This document shows positions 49,193-60,891 of a stretch of DNA of 64,000 nucleotides, in pieces. The DNA comes from Ophioderma brevispina. Lineage: Eukaryota; Echinodermata; Ophiuroidea; Amphilepidida; Ophiodermatidae. Position 1 is the stretch's first letter, and the number at the start of each line of letters is the position of its first letter. The position numbers and the translations under genes were made by a program. The notes beneath the pieces were generated by a model. It saw only the letters and a program-made list of their open reading frames with translations. It did not search any database and was not told where the DNA came from. The stretch is from the NCBI GenBank assembly GCA_023653785.1, contig JAMKCH010058388.1, positions 87,654-151,653 on the forward strand, read 5' to 3'.

Positions 49193-49814
49193 GTAATTTT
49201 TCTTTCTTTATTTAATTCAATGCTCCCCAATTTCTCTGAGCCTTTATATAATATTTGTCTCATCACTTTCTCAGGGTGTATCATTTACTTGATCCTCGCG
49301 CGCATTGATCGAGTTTCGTTTCGTCATAGGTTCTGCTAGAATCATGCATATAGGCCCTCCCCTTCTAAAATATTTATACCTCCCATCAGTTACTGGCGAT
49401 ACTTCAATTGACAGTATTGACAGATGCTTACTCTGTGTAAAAGATTTATTCAGTACACTTAAGGAACAAACTTTCGAATGTTTTAGATTTTATCTTATCT
49501 TCAGAAAATGTTCTGGAAGTAACTTTTGGCTTTTCCTGCAGAAAAAACTGCTTATTTTTTCCTCCTCTTCCCTCTCAGCAGAATTTACCATTGCCACCAC
49601 AATTTCTTTAAAGAAAGTCGGTCATTCTGGAAAAAAAACTCTGATTGTTGCTATTTAGGTATGTAAGGCTTCTTAATTAACAACACAAAAATTGAAGCAC
49701 ATGGAGATGGAAAAAGACACAATCATGCACATTCAAGATGCAAGCAAACACAGATGCACATACATGTGCATGTGTGCACACACATGCATAGTACTCATAC
49801 AAGCATGTACACGC
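49193..49814. other. Unrecognised sequence
   Basis: A 117-codon plus-strand frame (49305-49658) shows no family, and is followed by CA/TG-alternating text near 49740-49800. Confidence 0.3.
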
Positions 49815-50243
49815 TAGAGAATAACCGATATGATCGGTATTTCTGAACTCGGGCCGATTATGACCTTATCGGTATCGGATCGGTATCGGCAAAATTCTCA
49901 TTTTTTACCGATTTTCTATACTGATTATATTAATATCAAAGAAGTCCAAACTTGAATTAAAATTGTTCCAAACTGATGGACAAACAGTGAAAATAAATCG
50001 AAACTGAAGCAATCAATTTATTATTTTATGTACACAAGGGTGTGTTGTTCCTAACTCACTATTTCACCATTTTAGTGGTTTATCTAAATTGATCTGCTAC
50101 TTTCTGGCAGCTTCTGGCTGTTGAAAACGGCGATGATAATGCTAATAAATACACAGAAAAAATCGGAATTGGAGTGAACCGATTTTTAAATTTTAAAATC
50201 TGTAATCGGTATAACAGATATTAGGGTGATCGGTTAAACACTA
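49815..50243. mobile_element. hAT-type MITE with 8 bp target duplication
   Basis: The left end TAGAGAATAACCGATATGAT and the right end, reversed TAGTGTTTAACCGATCACCC, form an inverted repeat. Flanks GTACACGC (49807-49814) and GTACGCGC (50244-50251) match at 7 of 8 bases. Subterminal TCGGTATCGG repeats are typical of hAT elements. It is 429 bp and non-coding. Confidence 0.75.
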
Positions 50244-50251
50244 GTACGCGC

Positions 50252-51489
50252 ACTCATTAATGCACATGTACATACACACATACAAATGCATGAAACATTT
50301 GCCGCTATCCACGGAACCCGCTGAAAATAGCACTTTGAGAGCACTTTCTGATGTTAAAAAATATTCCAATTGGGCTGGTAAGCCTGGTGTTGGCAACACT
50401 AAGAGAATGCTACCGCCTTCGCTTTTATTCCAAAAAAGCTAAGAAAATGACATAAAGCTTGATGGAAAAAAAAAATCAACATTTGCTTGAACAAGAAGGC
50501 TAATTAAAATAGGGAATGCCTGATTTTAATAATATTATAAAAATTATTGTTATTTCAAAACATGCAGATCATCTGCAGGCAAACCAATTTGAGGGAGTTT
50601 TAGCTCATTAAATTTAAAATTCTCACCATAAAAAAAACTAAGGGTGCTTTAATTCCATAATAAACAACTGCCAAATGGTCATATTTCAATTTCATTTCTT
50701 TCAATTTCAAAACAAAAACAGCAGAGCACTCAAGCAGCACTTGCAGCAAAGAGAACATCTCGGTTGCTAGGAAATCCAACTTGCCACAAAACAAATAAAT
50801 AATCAACACCACTACCTGACCAAAAGTACCCCATTTCCCCCGATACAAAATAATCCAACAAACTCATAAACTGCCTTGTTTAGAACAAATTGACATGTTT
50901 GGTCGTGCCCAATCGGCCGAATACCCTCATTACGAGGCACTCAATTTAGGCCGAACCTGGTCAGGCATATACAGTTTGATTTTTGTGTGTTACTGCTATG
51001 TATTTCTTGTTCCAACATGTTTGGTGAGTTTCACGCATAATTTGATCCAAATTTTATATATCTAAAAATGCTTCAAATGGCAGTATTTCTAGAAGCATTC
51101 CATTCACCATATTGCACCAAACAGCTGGTCAGCGTTGAAAGGCAGTAATTTCTGATGGCAACATTAATTCCTAATAGTCAAATTTCTGCATATTTTGTAA
51201 ATAATGAGGCTTTGCACTGCATGAGTTTAAAGTTTACAAAATATTTTTTGCTTTTCTGAGAGCTTGGTCTATTACAACACAATTGCTATTTTTTCTTCCT
51301 CCCAAAATCAAGCAGAGTATTGAATTTTGGGAATATTTGACCTGCACATTGTGCTCTTAAGTTTTTACTCCAAGGTATTTTTTGCCAACTAACAAGACCT
51401 TCTTTCTTTCTTTTTTTGACAACAATAACTTTTCCAAAATTTTAATCAATCTTCTACATTGTTACATTGCAAAAAATCTGAGGATTTTG
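50252..51489. other. Unrecognised sequence
   Basis: No gene is recognised; frames on both strands are short and featureless. Confidence 0.3.
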
Positions 51490-51990
51490 TGGTTCTCGGC
51501 TTTCGCGCTCACTATATTCAAAGAAGCTGTCGGCCGCTCCATAAATAACTTAAAGGTGCAACAAGAGATTTTGAGGCACCCAAATATTGTGTCATAATAG
51601 TGATTTCATACAGATTAGACACTCAATAGATTTCATACCTTGTATTTGGCTACAGAAATGTCTTAAAAGAGAGAATAAAGGCGATTTTGATTTGCTTATA
51701 TTTCAATATAAAACATAGGCTGAATTTCGTATTTGCTACTATACGAAATTAGAAATTTCACATTTTTTGTACCAAAGAATCATTTCTCAGCTTAATCCTT
51801 TCAGATGGGGAAAGCTTTACATCAGGACAAAAATCAGTACTTTCGATTTTTTTTAGCGACACCCAATATGTGAAAACTCTCGTTGCACCTTTAACATTTT
51901 AGTGACACATACACACACACATATATACATAAGCACAACGGATTGCTAAGCAGTCCTGCCAGTGATGCTGATGGGCCACAAAAATTGTAC
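51490..51990 (+). repeat. Repeat F copy interrupted by a family A element
   Basis: The left piece (GGTTCTCGGCTTTCGCGCTC, 51492-51550) and right piece (CATTTTAGTGACACATACAC through GCACAACGGATTGCTAAG, 51895-51955) match the two ends of 27293-27560. The middle of the repeat is shortened on the left side. The family A element sits exactly at the TTAA of ACTTAACATTTTAG. Confidence 0.65.
51554..51890 (-). mobile_element. Family A TTAA element, full length, reverse orientation
   Basis: It is flanked by TTAA at 51550-51553 and 51891-51894. The ends are AGGTGCAACAAGAGATTTTG and CTCGTTGCACCT. Relative to 25075-25407 it is reversed: GATTAGACACTCAATAGATT comes first and CTTAATCCTTTCAGATGGGG later. It is 337 bp and non-coding. 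Confidence 0.8.
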
Positions 51991-53421
51991 AACTTTACAG
52001 GATTAGAACTTTAAGGTTTTGCTGTCTTCAGTAGATAGCTAGAAATGAATGAAATTCTTTACCTCTTTTCTCCTCAGTGATCAACATGGGTGAACAAACG
52101 GATTGCAAAGTGGCCCCTGAAGGACCTTTGACCTCATCTCTTACTCCACATACAACTCCTTGTCTTGTATACCAAGTAAGAACTCGGACAACCTAAAAAA
52201 ATAATCTGACTGGACATCAACCCACTTGCAACATTTACATTTAGAGGTTGATCAGTGTGCAAGACTGTTGATAATATACAGAAGTATCAAAATACCCAAA
52301 ATTGTTGCATTTTGTATTCAGAATTTTATAATAAAATCCTGAAAAACAAAAATTTGGGTCAGTATTTTTTTGAAGAGTAAAATTTCTTTAAAATGAATCA
52401 AATTTTGCTCATTTGCAGACGGCAACACATTTATTATGGACATGTCTCTATCCCCTTGCAAAAGAAATTGAAACCTTTTTATGAATTTTCAAAAACAAAT
52501 ACCTAGCAAAAATAAAAATGTCTTTTAAGTATTCCAACGGTACCACAACATGCCATCGGAGAGCTTAGCATGCCTTGGGAGGAAGTTGGAGAGATTTGCT
52601 AAGGAAATTGAGAAATGTAGATAAAGCCCTCCAAAGATGCAAGGATAATAAAGAGGAAGGGAGGCTGGGGAATTGAGTTGTATCAGCAGGGTAGAAATGG
52701 GAGCAGATTTGTACTGCTCTACACTTTGATGTTATTAATATTATGCATTTTTAGAATGTAAAATTGCAGTTTTTACAACCCCATAAATATTCTGTAGACT
52801 CCAAAACAATGTGGTCACAATATTTACGACAAATCATTTTAATCAGATGCCAACAGCCATTTCACGTTCAATGTTTATGAGGACCGAATGAATAAAAATA
52901 CAGCGGTCTCCAGAATACATATGCTGTCTGCTGTAATGCTTTTTTTAAACTAGGAATATAAACAAGAAACATTTGTTGTCTAGATGACCTTTGACCCCTG
53001 ATGAGCTCATTTTGAGTTTTGACATCTTCACCTAGTACACAAGATTATTTCCACCAAGTTTCAGCTGAATTTAACAAACTTGAAAAAATATGCATGATTT
53101 CATTATCATAAAGAAGACTATAGAGATAAGAGGGTTCTACCATTTGACATGTTCTACCCTTGAACCAAGTACCACAAAGACGGACAGACGGACGGATCGA
53201 CACACACACTACCAATGTGCCGATCTGCAAGTACACAACACAAAATCATGTACAAAAAAAAATACAGATTAACTTCAAGAATAAGTTTAAAAGCAACCCT
53301 TACAACGACATTTTTTTTCAAAATACAACATTGCCAAAAAAAATACACTTTGGGCAAAATTGAGGGTTTAGGTTGTTTACGGTTAAAACAAAAAAATCTC
53401 TTATAGTGCCTCTAATAAATA
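51991..53421. other. Mostly unrecognised, with repeat F fragments
   Basis: GGACCTTTGACCT (52122-52134) and TGACCTTTGACCC (52985-52997) mark repeat F-like pieces. The second is followed by a conserved-looking tract and by GACGGACAGACGGACGG near 53178-53195. No gene is recognised. Confidence 0.4.
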
Positions 53422-53733
53422 ATATCGAGGGTTGACAATCAGAAAGACGTAACTCAGCATTGAAAGAGATATTAAAGAATTTCTTTAATTCTGCTGTTCA
53501 TAATTAAAAATTGTTCTTCGGTTACTAAAGTTTATATTTAATGTTTGCTTACAGTACCATATAATGAGCTTTATGAGATGTTTACATTTTGAGTAATGAA
53601 ATGATTTGCTTAGTAGAAAATATTAAACATTACATTTCTCAAAAAATTTCTCAGTATTACAGCAGAATTAAAGAAATTCTTTAATATTTCTTTCAGTGCT
53701 GAGTTACGTCCTTCTGATGTCAACCCTCGATAT
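53422..53733. mobile_element. MITE with ~75 bp terminal inverted repeats
   Basis: ATATCGAGGGTTGACAATCA then GAAAGACGTAACTCAGCATT begins the left arm. The right arm from about 53660 to 53733 mirrors it with few changes, including TTAAAGAATTTCTTTAATTC, which is itself palindromic. The element is 312 bp and non-coding. Only 7 bases separate it from the next element. Confidence 0.8.
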
Positions 53734-53740
53734 CATAAAA

Positions 53741-53990
53741 TGTGATGTGATCAAGCAAAATGAGTCTAAAGTCGGTCAGATTCGATTTTTACTTTTCCAT
53801 GTAACTGCATGCACCATTTAAAAAGCTACATTTTGTTGAAACCCCCATTGAAATTGACCAATTAATTCCAAAGATATAATCAGTTGAAGGATGGCAAAAA
53901 ACAATAGGAAACAAAAGACATTTTCTCCTTTGACTATTTCTCAAAATCAATATTTGCGACTTCTGACTCATTTTGCTTGATCACATCACA
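53741..53990. mobile_element. MITE with 34 bp terminal inverted repeats
   Basis: TGTGATGTGATCAAGCAAAA then TGAGTC opens the element and is exactly inverted at 53965-53990. The match continues to 34 bp with two mismatches. It is 250 bp and non-coding. No clear target duplication is seen. Confidence 0.8.
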
Positions 53991-54241
53991 AATGTTTTTT
54001 AAAAAATGTGCATGGAACTTGTAGTAAAAAAGTAAGAATGTTGAAAAAACCTCGCAAGAGAGCTGTCGTATAAGACAAACCAATCTAAAGCTTCATAAAT
54101 CATTGTGTGAATGCAAAAAGATCCCAAGTACAATAGCTGCTGTGTGATACATTTGTGTGCTGCCATGAATTAGGATAACTCTCACTTCATCTTTCTTTGA
54201 GTCGGTAGTTCTTTAAATGGTTTATCAGGCGACTGTGTTAC

Positions 54242-54608
54242 CTGAAGATCCATTTCAAGCACCTCTGGCCAAAGACTTGGCTTAATCGTATGTTTGATGG
54301 GAATTTCTGACCAATAGCAGCTATTGCACTTACGACCTTCTTGCATTCGCAGGACGAAATGCACTGAAACAATCAAACACTATCAGCTTCCTCTATGCTT
54401 AATAATCTAACGGACTTACCCAGCTGTGACAGCACACATGGTAATAATAAGGCTCTGTGACAAGTTTGCGGAGCTCCTTTCTTTGTGGGAGGAGTCTGTC
54501 CCCAACCACTGAATTACGTGCATGGATGACCCAGTTGTTTTTTTCCACATTAACTAAGCCAAATCTATCCTGATCTGGGTGTACCACACCTGCTGGTTTA
54601 GACACAGG
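54242..54608 (-). CDS. Candidate two-exon fragment of a 3CxxC-type zinc-finger protein
   Basis: On the minus strand, a putative exon at 54608-54420 opens after a possible acceptor (TTGCTTAG) and encodes HPDQDRFGLVNVEKNNW, LLPQRKELRKLVTEP and YYYHVCCHSW, ending at a strong donor (TGG/GTAAGT). A 56 bp intron ends in GATTGTTTCAG. The next exon (54363-54242) encodes CISSCECKKVVSAIAAIGQK and LSQVFGQRCLKWIF before a GTAACA donor. CHSW and GQRCLK resemble the CxxCxxxW and GQ.C.KC signatures of 3CxxC zinc fingers (RTP, ZAR1, ZCCHC24). Two expected cysteines read Y and W, so this may be a decayed or divergent member. Flanking exons were not found, and the intron is unusually short. Could also be chance. 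Confidence 0.35.
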
Positions 54609-55025
54609 CTAAGCAAGACTCGCTTACACCCATTTGACACCATTGGAAGGTATTTTTAAAACTGGACATTTTTGTAAGGTTGACCATTTTTTTTAAATTT
54701 ATTTTTATCTGTATTTCTTCACACAAACTTATACTATTAAACTGATATTGCTGTCTGCATTGTGCTTTAAATTTGGGCCTGCACAAAATGCAAAGCCAAT
54801 CAAATGCAAAATATTTCCCATTTACTGCACCATTTATAGAACATGAGGATTGCGTGCCTTGGAAAAGCTTTTATGTAATTTCCTGAGCCCACTTGTGTAT
54901 GTGTGTTTTTTCTTGTTTATTTTGTATATCTTGTTTATTTTTGTGTTTTGTTTAATTCTTCATTTTTTCTATCTGATGTAGGATATGTGTTTGGGCATTC
55001 TCAAAATGTTTCTTATTTCTTTTAA
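54609..55025. other. Unrecognised sequence
   Basis: No further exon of the candidate zinc-finger gene is recognised here. Confidence 0.3.
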
Positions 55026-55376
55026 AGGCACTATCAGTAATTTTCTCAATTAGAAAATCAAAAAAATTATCAAAAATCAGACTTTTACATGTCTGTAACA
55101 GAAACAGGTACTCCAACATATCCTGCAAATGATAAGGCCAGAAGCAACCTAGTTAGGATAAAATCGGACATATTAGTCATTACTGTCCGTACGGACACTT
55201 ACTGCAACTCATAACTGTATGGCGAGACATTGCTTTGAACACTGCTGTTTTCTTCCTTTTCAATTCTTCAGTTGCAAAAAATAACTGAGAATTCTACACA
55301 CTTATCCTTCACTTTCAAGATATTCCTGCAAATTTCAAATATTTTGACTCTTTCGGATGAATCAGTGATCGTGTCT
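55026..55376 (+). mobile_element. Family B TTAA element, full length
   Basis: It follows TTAA (55022-55025) with AGGCACTATCAGTAATTTTC and ends at CAGTGATCGTGTCT followed by TTAG, a one-base decay of TTAA. Interior landmarks are AACCTAGTTAGGATAAAATC and GAACACTGCTGTTTTCTTCC. 351 bp, non-coding. Confidence 0.7.
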
Positions 55377-56354
55377 TTAGCAGTATAATTTATTCGACCA
55401 GGTTGCTTAATGGGCAACTCAAACATTTACTCGCCACACCTGACTACAGTGTGTCATACATCTAAGACACAACAATTCTGTCATACAGCTTTTGTATTTT
55501 CAAGGTTATCTATTATTTTATTTTCCCAAATTCAATGCTTTTAATGCAATGCATTCACAAAAATGACTCACAAAGTCAATTTTGTTGAACAACTGATTTC
55601 ACAACTATACAGATTCACTCTTTCCTATAAAATGTGTTGTTGCATTTTTCATTTCATTTCTTAAGTGCTTTGTATTTCGTATTTCCTTTAAAAAAAAAAG
55701 AGGATCGTGTATACAATATTACTGCGCATTTGGTCTTGAGGTTCATTCCCCTCCCTCTTCCCCCCACTTTCCAACAACTGGAAAAAACATTCTGATCTAA
55801 GCAATCAAAAGCTTCAGCGGGCAACAATCTGAAGGATGTGAAATGATGAAAAATGCATAAATCTATAAGATCTTCCATTAGCAAATCAATCTTGAAGTTT
55901 AGACAAGCTTTAATGCACTTCTGAATTCTAATGAGTGATTCCATTATCATAGAAAATGTGCACTTAAAATGAGTTTTTTTCTAATCAATTGTCCCTAGGA
56001 TCCACACCAATTACCTGTTATTATGACCATTTCCATAGGCAGTTCAACAATCCGTAACGTCTAATTCCCCCGGCTTCAAGATTTTGTTACAAACATGTCC
56101 GAGAGAGAGGGAAAAATTATTGTTTAACCCAATTGTCTCTAGTACTATCCATTTAAGCATTAGTCCCTTCCTGGCTCAGAAGCATGGATTTACAATAAGA
56201 CTAGTTCCGCAGGGCCTGGATTTTCCTTTTGCTGACCCAGTAAGACGTTTAAGTACTGTGTTTTTAAGTTGACCCGTTTTTCAAGAGTATTTGTTACGTT
56301 GGTCTGTATCATGGTCAAATTAGGTACCCAAAAAAAGATGGAAACAATGCATTA
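55377..56354. other. Unrecognised sequence
   Basis: A 98-codon minus-strand frame (55654-55950) has no recognisable domain. Confidence 0.3.
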
Positions 56355-56358
56355 TTAA

Positions 56359-56713
56359 AGGCACTATCAGTGACCCAGCTGAAAGAATCAAAATACTTGA
56401 AATTTGCAGAAAAGCAAAGGTTAAGTCTGTAGAATTCTCAGTTTTTTTCTTTCTTTTTCCCACTAAAAATTGCCAGAAATGGGAGAAAACGGCAGTGTTC
56501 AAAGATATGAATCTCCATTCAATTACGTGTTGTATTAAGTGTTGTATGACTAAAATATCCAATTTTGTCAATTTTGTCCTTACATTAGGTTGCTTTTGGC
56601 CTTACTACTTGTAGGATATGTTAAATACCTTACTTGTTACAAACATCGAAAAAATCTATTTTAACAATTTTTTGATTTTCCGATTTGGCAAATCACTATC
56701 AATGATAGTGCCT
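56359..56713 (-). mobile_element. Family B TTAA element, full length, reverse orientation
   Basis: It is flanked by TTAA at 56355-56358 and 56714-56717. The ends AGGCACTATCAGTGA and TCAATGATAGTGCCT are inverted. Internal order is reversed relative to 55026-55376 (for example AGTGTTCAAAGATATG precedes AGGTTGCTTTTGGCC). 355 bp, non-coding. Confidence 0.8.
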
Positions 56714-56929
56714 TTAAGTTGTCGTGCAAATAATCCATTAAAATGTAGCTCCATAATAAATATGTCGCTTCATAATTATGCACGCTACATGAGCATGTTC
56801 TAAACAATCAACAATACCATAGAAACATGGATAATTGGCTATTATACTAACCCAAGAAAATAGATCAAAACTTGCTTAAGTTATCAAATTTTATGGTGCA
56901 CACTTCCAAAAATGTATCACAAATGCGCA

Positions 56930-57420
56930 TTTCAACAAACTTCAATGCATTCAGAATAAAGCAGCACGTCTGATATGCGGAGCCAAAAGACGTGAGTACA
57001 TAACTCCTTACCTGGCTAAGCTTCATTGGTAACCTGTCCGTCAACGTGTTAATTTTAAGTTGCTTGGTTTATATATACCAATGGTTCAATGGTTATGCTC
57101 CAGATACCTCTTCCTCTGATATGCTCTATACCAACCCAAACCAGCTTCACCATTACATCTCATTGGTTGATCAAAACTAGACTTCAGTTCCTAAAACACA
57201 CCGTTTCACAGGTGAATAAAGGTTTTCAGTAATTGTACCACAACTGTGGAACAAGCTGCGGTATTCCATCAGGGAAGCTGGTTTCTCTCTCTAAATGCTT
57301 TCCAAAGCTGTTAAAACACATAGGTTTCTTATGAAGTTTAATTTGTGTTCCTCGCTATTGATCATCTGTTTGTTCCTGCCAATGGCAGTAGTTGTAATGA
57401 CGCTTTAGCCTTTTTTAGAA
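56930..57420 (+). pseudogene. LINE ORF2 C-terminal fragment
   Basis: The plus strand encodes NKLQCIQNKAARLICGAKRR and EYITPYLAKLHW, a stop, then PVRQRVNFKLLGL, matching the IQN.AARL....HI...L..LHWLPV..RI.FK motif downstream of the reverse transcriptase in CR1/L2-type LINEs. Further on, in shifted frames, PQLWNKLRYSIREAG and KTHRFLMKF correspond to the terminal WN.LP.SI...FK..LKT.LF motif. It is truncated at the 5' end and disabled by a stop and frameshifts. Confidence 0.75.
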
Positions 57421-57793
57421 TAAGCGCGGGGGTTATAAAAATAATGTATGGTATGGTAAAAATTCAAAAGCTCGGTTATATTTCTATGTTTAGCTTGCTG
57501 TTTGTTAATTTATTTTGGGGGATTTGGTATCCAAACTTCAGGAGAAAAAACAATTCCTGGTTTTAGATTTTTAAAAACATGTCCGAGAGAGGGCTATTAT
57601 GGGTTCACCCAAATGTCCCTATTTTTTATACCTTTAAGAACTTAAAGAGTGTCAAAAAAAAAGTACCCTAAATAAAAGCACCCAACTGCTTGCACCCCTC
57701 TGATCTTAAGCACAAATGACGTAGAGTGGTTACAAGGGTAAATTAAAATTATTCCGTATTTCACAGGCCTCTGAATTTTAATTGTCAACAAGA
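57421..57793. other. Unrecognised sequence
   Basis: No gene is recognised. ACATGTCCGAGAGAG occurs at about 57578 and also at 56092, suggesting a small dispersed repeat. Confidence 0.3.
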
Positions 57794-57797
57794 TTAA

Positions 57798-58134
57798 AGG
57801 TCCTGGTCCGATCGACCCAAATAGCCTCATCCCCAGATTTTACGGAAGTGGTCAACATTTTTGCTATAGAAGGAAAGGCCAATATTTTTTCCAATAACCT
57901 GTGTGAAATCTTAGGGAAAAAAAGAGTTGGTTTGGATGTATGAGCGAAAATATGCCCCATTTTGGTCGACCAATAATAATTTTACACATATCCATGGGGA
58001 TTAAAAAATCATGTTTTAAGACTCTAACTTAATAAGGGTTGAAAGATCGCGTTTAAAACATTACAGATGGGTTTTGGGGTGAAGGCCTCTATCAAGGTGA
58101 ACAAGGTATAGACTTTAAATTGGGCCACCAACCT
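57798..58134 (-). mobile_element. Family C TTAA element, full length
   Basis: It is flanked by TTAA at 57794-57797 and 58135-58138. The left end AGGTCCTGGTCCGATCGACC and the right end, reversed AGGTTGGTGGCCCAATTTAA, form an imperfect inverted repeat. CCCAGATTTTACGGAAGTGG aligns with the reversed distal ends of the other family C copies. 337 bp, non-coding. Confidence 0.7.
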
Positions 58135-58783
58135 TTAAGGATAGATCAAGCTTTTACTTGATTGATGCATTAAGATGTTCTAGTGACTAGTTTTCCATAG
58201 TATTGTTAGGTGGTATGATTATGTGAAAAGCACAATCCACAAGCAGTAATGAAAAACACATTATTTATGTTGTCTGGGAAAGAAATATCCTCCAATAGTA
58301 CAAGCTTCATAATTGGACTCCAATACCTTCCAGAAAAATTAACTTCAACATTCACAATACTTCAAACCATTTCATTGAAAACTTTGTTTTAAGTACAGAT
58401 CAATTCTTACAAGTTTCAACAAAGCAAGTTTTATCTTAAAATGTTCTTTTTAGGGTTTTTTTTTTAAAAAAAAAAAAAAAAAAAAAAGAAGTAATTTTTT
58501 TCTAGATGAGGGGAAGGCCCTATGGTATCCAAAACTTTTAATCATCTCTTTAATTCATAGGCTGTGATTCTGATGATGCGTTGTGATGTTTGTGATCACA
58601 AAAACACTTTCATATAAAAATAGACCACTTTTTCGTGTTTGACATTCTGCAACCATAATTCATATTTGTATATATGTGAATCAGGTATTTTAACAATAAA
58701 TCAGTACATTTTACAGTGTCTTCTTACGACTATCCTATTTGAGGTCACAGCAATTGTATTATGTAACAAGAAACTCAATGCGT
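58135..58783. other. Unrecognised sequence with a T/A homopolymer junction
   Basis: Ten T are followed directly by 22 A at 58456-58487. No gene. Confidence 0.4.
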
Positions 58784-58999
58784 TGCCAGTGGGGGGCGGG
58801 GGGCATTTCTACACCCTAATTGTTTTTTCATGAAACATTACGGAGTATTGGACACAAATCATGCGATGATGGGGGGCAAAAACTCAACAACTTGGGCAAA
58901 TATCAGCGCTTTGGGCCAAAATTTGGAAGTTTCCCCCCCCAGACATTCATTTTTTCCCCAACAAATTTCACTTACCCCGAAAATGAAGTTTGGTGCCGC
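58784..58999. mobile_element. Short element with CAGTGG/CCACTG ends
   Basis: CCAGTGGGGGGCGGGGGGCA at the left pairs imperfectly with TGGTGCCGCCACTG at the right. The ends resemble those of the hAT-like elements at 397-640 and 3213-3475. No matching target duplication was found. Non-coding. Confidence 0.45.
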
Positions 59000-60154
59000 C
59001 ACTGCAAGACAAATAAGGCATGTTAGACATGATCTCCGATGATGCTGTGTCTCCTTCAGGCTTGGGGAAGGTCAGGCACACTTAAGATCAGAGAACATTA
59101 CCACAGTCCACATAACCGTAAGTCTTGGTTATTGGTAGACAATTAGCAATGATTATGAGGGCTGTTAAAATGTCTACAGCTCACAAAGATACAAGCATTA
59201 ATCAGTTAACAAAATTAGGGAATGCCCGAAGTGTGTTGTATGCAGTCCGTGAGAATGCATGGTAATACTAGAGTCCCAGAAGCTCCATCTAAATGTCACC
59301 TTTCAGTGCTTCTCTACCTTGGGGTTTTGTGCAAATACCAAACAAGTGCTGCACAATGAACACATCCATTAATAATCAATAAATTTTTTTTTTTTTTTTT
59401 TTAAACAAAACACACACATTTAAGTGACCACATTGCTCACCCAAAGGCAGGCTAGTAAATCTCTGGAGAAGGGGGAGCATGGGGAACATGGGGGTCATTG
59501 ACTGTTCCTCCCCCCACTGGGAACAACACATAGATATCCTACTGGGGACTAGATACCACTTTTGGACGATAGTATTGGCTTGCAAAACAAACACATCTTC
59601 TTTTGAAAGTGGGACATTGACATCCAATGTCGGAGTCTCGGGACATCTGACCACCTGTAAAAGTGATGGTCTATTTCTCACCACCTATGATGAGAATTTT
59701 TATATAGCTGGCTATACATCAATGAGGAACGTCCCCTTAGGATGATTTCAACGATGCTCTCAGGCTTTCAGCCATGCCATGTTTATTGCCTTTTAAAATT
59801 TTGCTGGTACCGATACAAAGAACCGTATGAGGCGAGACTTTTTTACCCTTGACTGCATGCAGACCTTATGGCCAAACTTGTCAAAATTTCATCCATGAAA
59901 ATAACTGATTTTCCAAAACAAGTATTTCTTTTTGAAAACTTAAATTTATATTATCTGAACTTCACAAAATAAAATCCACCTTAAAGTGGCAAATTGTTAA
60001 AGTTGTTTAATCATACGGCATTGCCAAATAAAATCTACAAAATGGTAATCCTCCTCCCAAAATGAACGTCTAATGATGCACTTAAAAGAGAGAGAGAGAG
60101 AGAGAGGGAGTAAAATTAACTGCTCTCGGTTTACACCTTACGAGCAACAATTTG
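59000..60154. other. Unrecognised sequence with simple repeats
   Basis: A T run lies at 59384-59402 and a GA run at 60086-60107. Overlapping frames on both strands at 59376-59745 (102 codons minus, 88 plus) have no recognisable family. Confidence 0.35.
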
Positions 60155-60790
60155 TGGTGACATCATTTGAACTTGAAGTCTAGGAGGAATGATCTTCTTA
60201 TTGGATTTAGCTATGTCAAAGCAGGTGCTGGAGTATTAGCTTCTCTTCAATCACCAGGATTTAAGGCATTGTTAGTAAAAAAATGCTCTGTAGCAAACAC
60301 TATGAGCTAGTAAAATCTCAATTCCTTTGGCACAGTTCAGTAGCCTTCATTCACCAATGTATTTAGAAAATACACAACCTGGTTTTGGGGTATATGTGAT
60401 ACCCAGATCACACACGGTCAGTTCATGTCAATGTATGTTCAAGTACAACCCAATGAACTGTGTCCTTGGTGGATGAGCGTATTGTAACTCATAGTGAAAC
60501 ACGGTAACTGATAATAATTACAATCTGGAACCACTAAGCGGAGAGGAGAGCTGCTTGATTGGCCATGAGCGACTACAAATTATAGCTCTAGCAACACAGG
60601 TGCTGAAGTGGTGGCTTTCTCTTTCATCGTCAGCAGGGATTTCAGTACCAAATCACAAACCAATAAAATGCTTATCTATTGCATCTTGATGCTTTAAAAT
60701 CCATGCAACAGTAATGTCTCTAGAAACACCTGTGGTAGTTCAATCTACTTTTTAAAAACGGGTTTTGCAGTGATTTAAATTTCACATTTA
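60155..60790 (+). repeat. Diverged tandem duplication, ~370 bp offset
   Basis: CAGGTGCTGGAGTATTAGCT at about 60220 and CAGGTGCTGAAGTGGTGGCT at about 60599 open matching blocks, both with GATTT(A/C)A(A)GG/AG and AAAATGCT(C/T)(T)TAT-like steps, and preceded in both by a TTGATTGG/TTATTGG motif. Non-coding. Confidence 0.4.
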
Positions 60791-60891
60791 AGCAACCAGT
60801 CTTTGGTGCATATTTTAACTACAAACAATGCAACAAACATTCCTTACAGGTGCATGTTTTGATCATCCTTAGGACCCAGAGGCGTACTCAG

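Noticed and set aside
59376..59745. Frames of 102 (minus) and 88 (plus) codons on opposite strands
   Set aside because: Mutually overlapping, no family recognised, beside a poly-T run. Not enough to call a gene.
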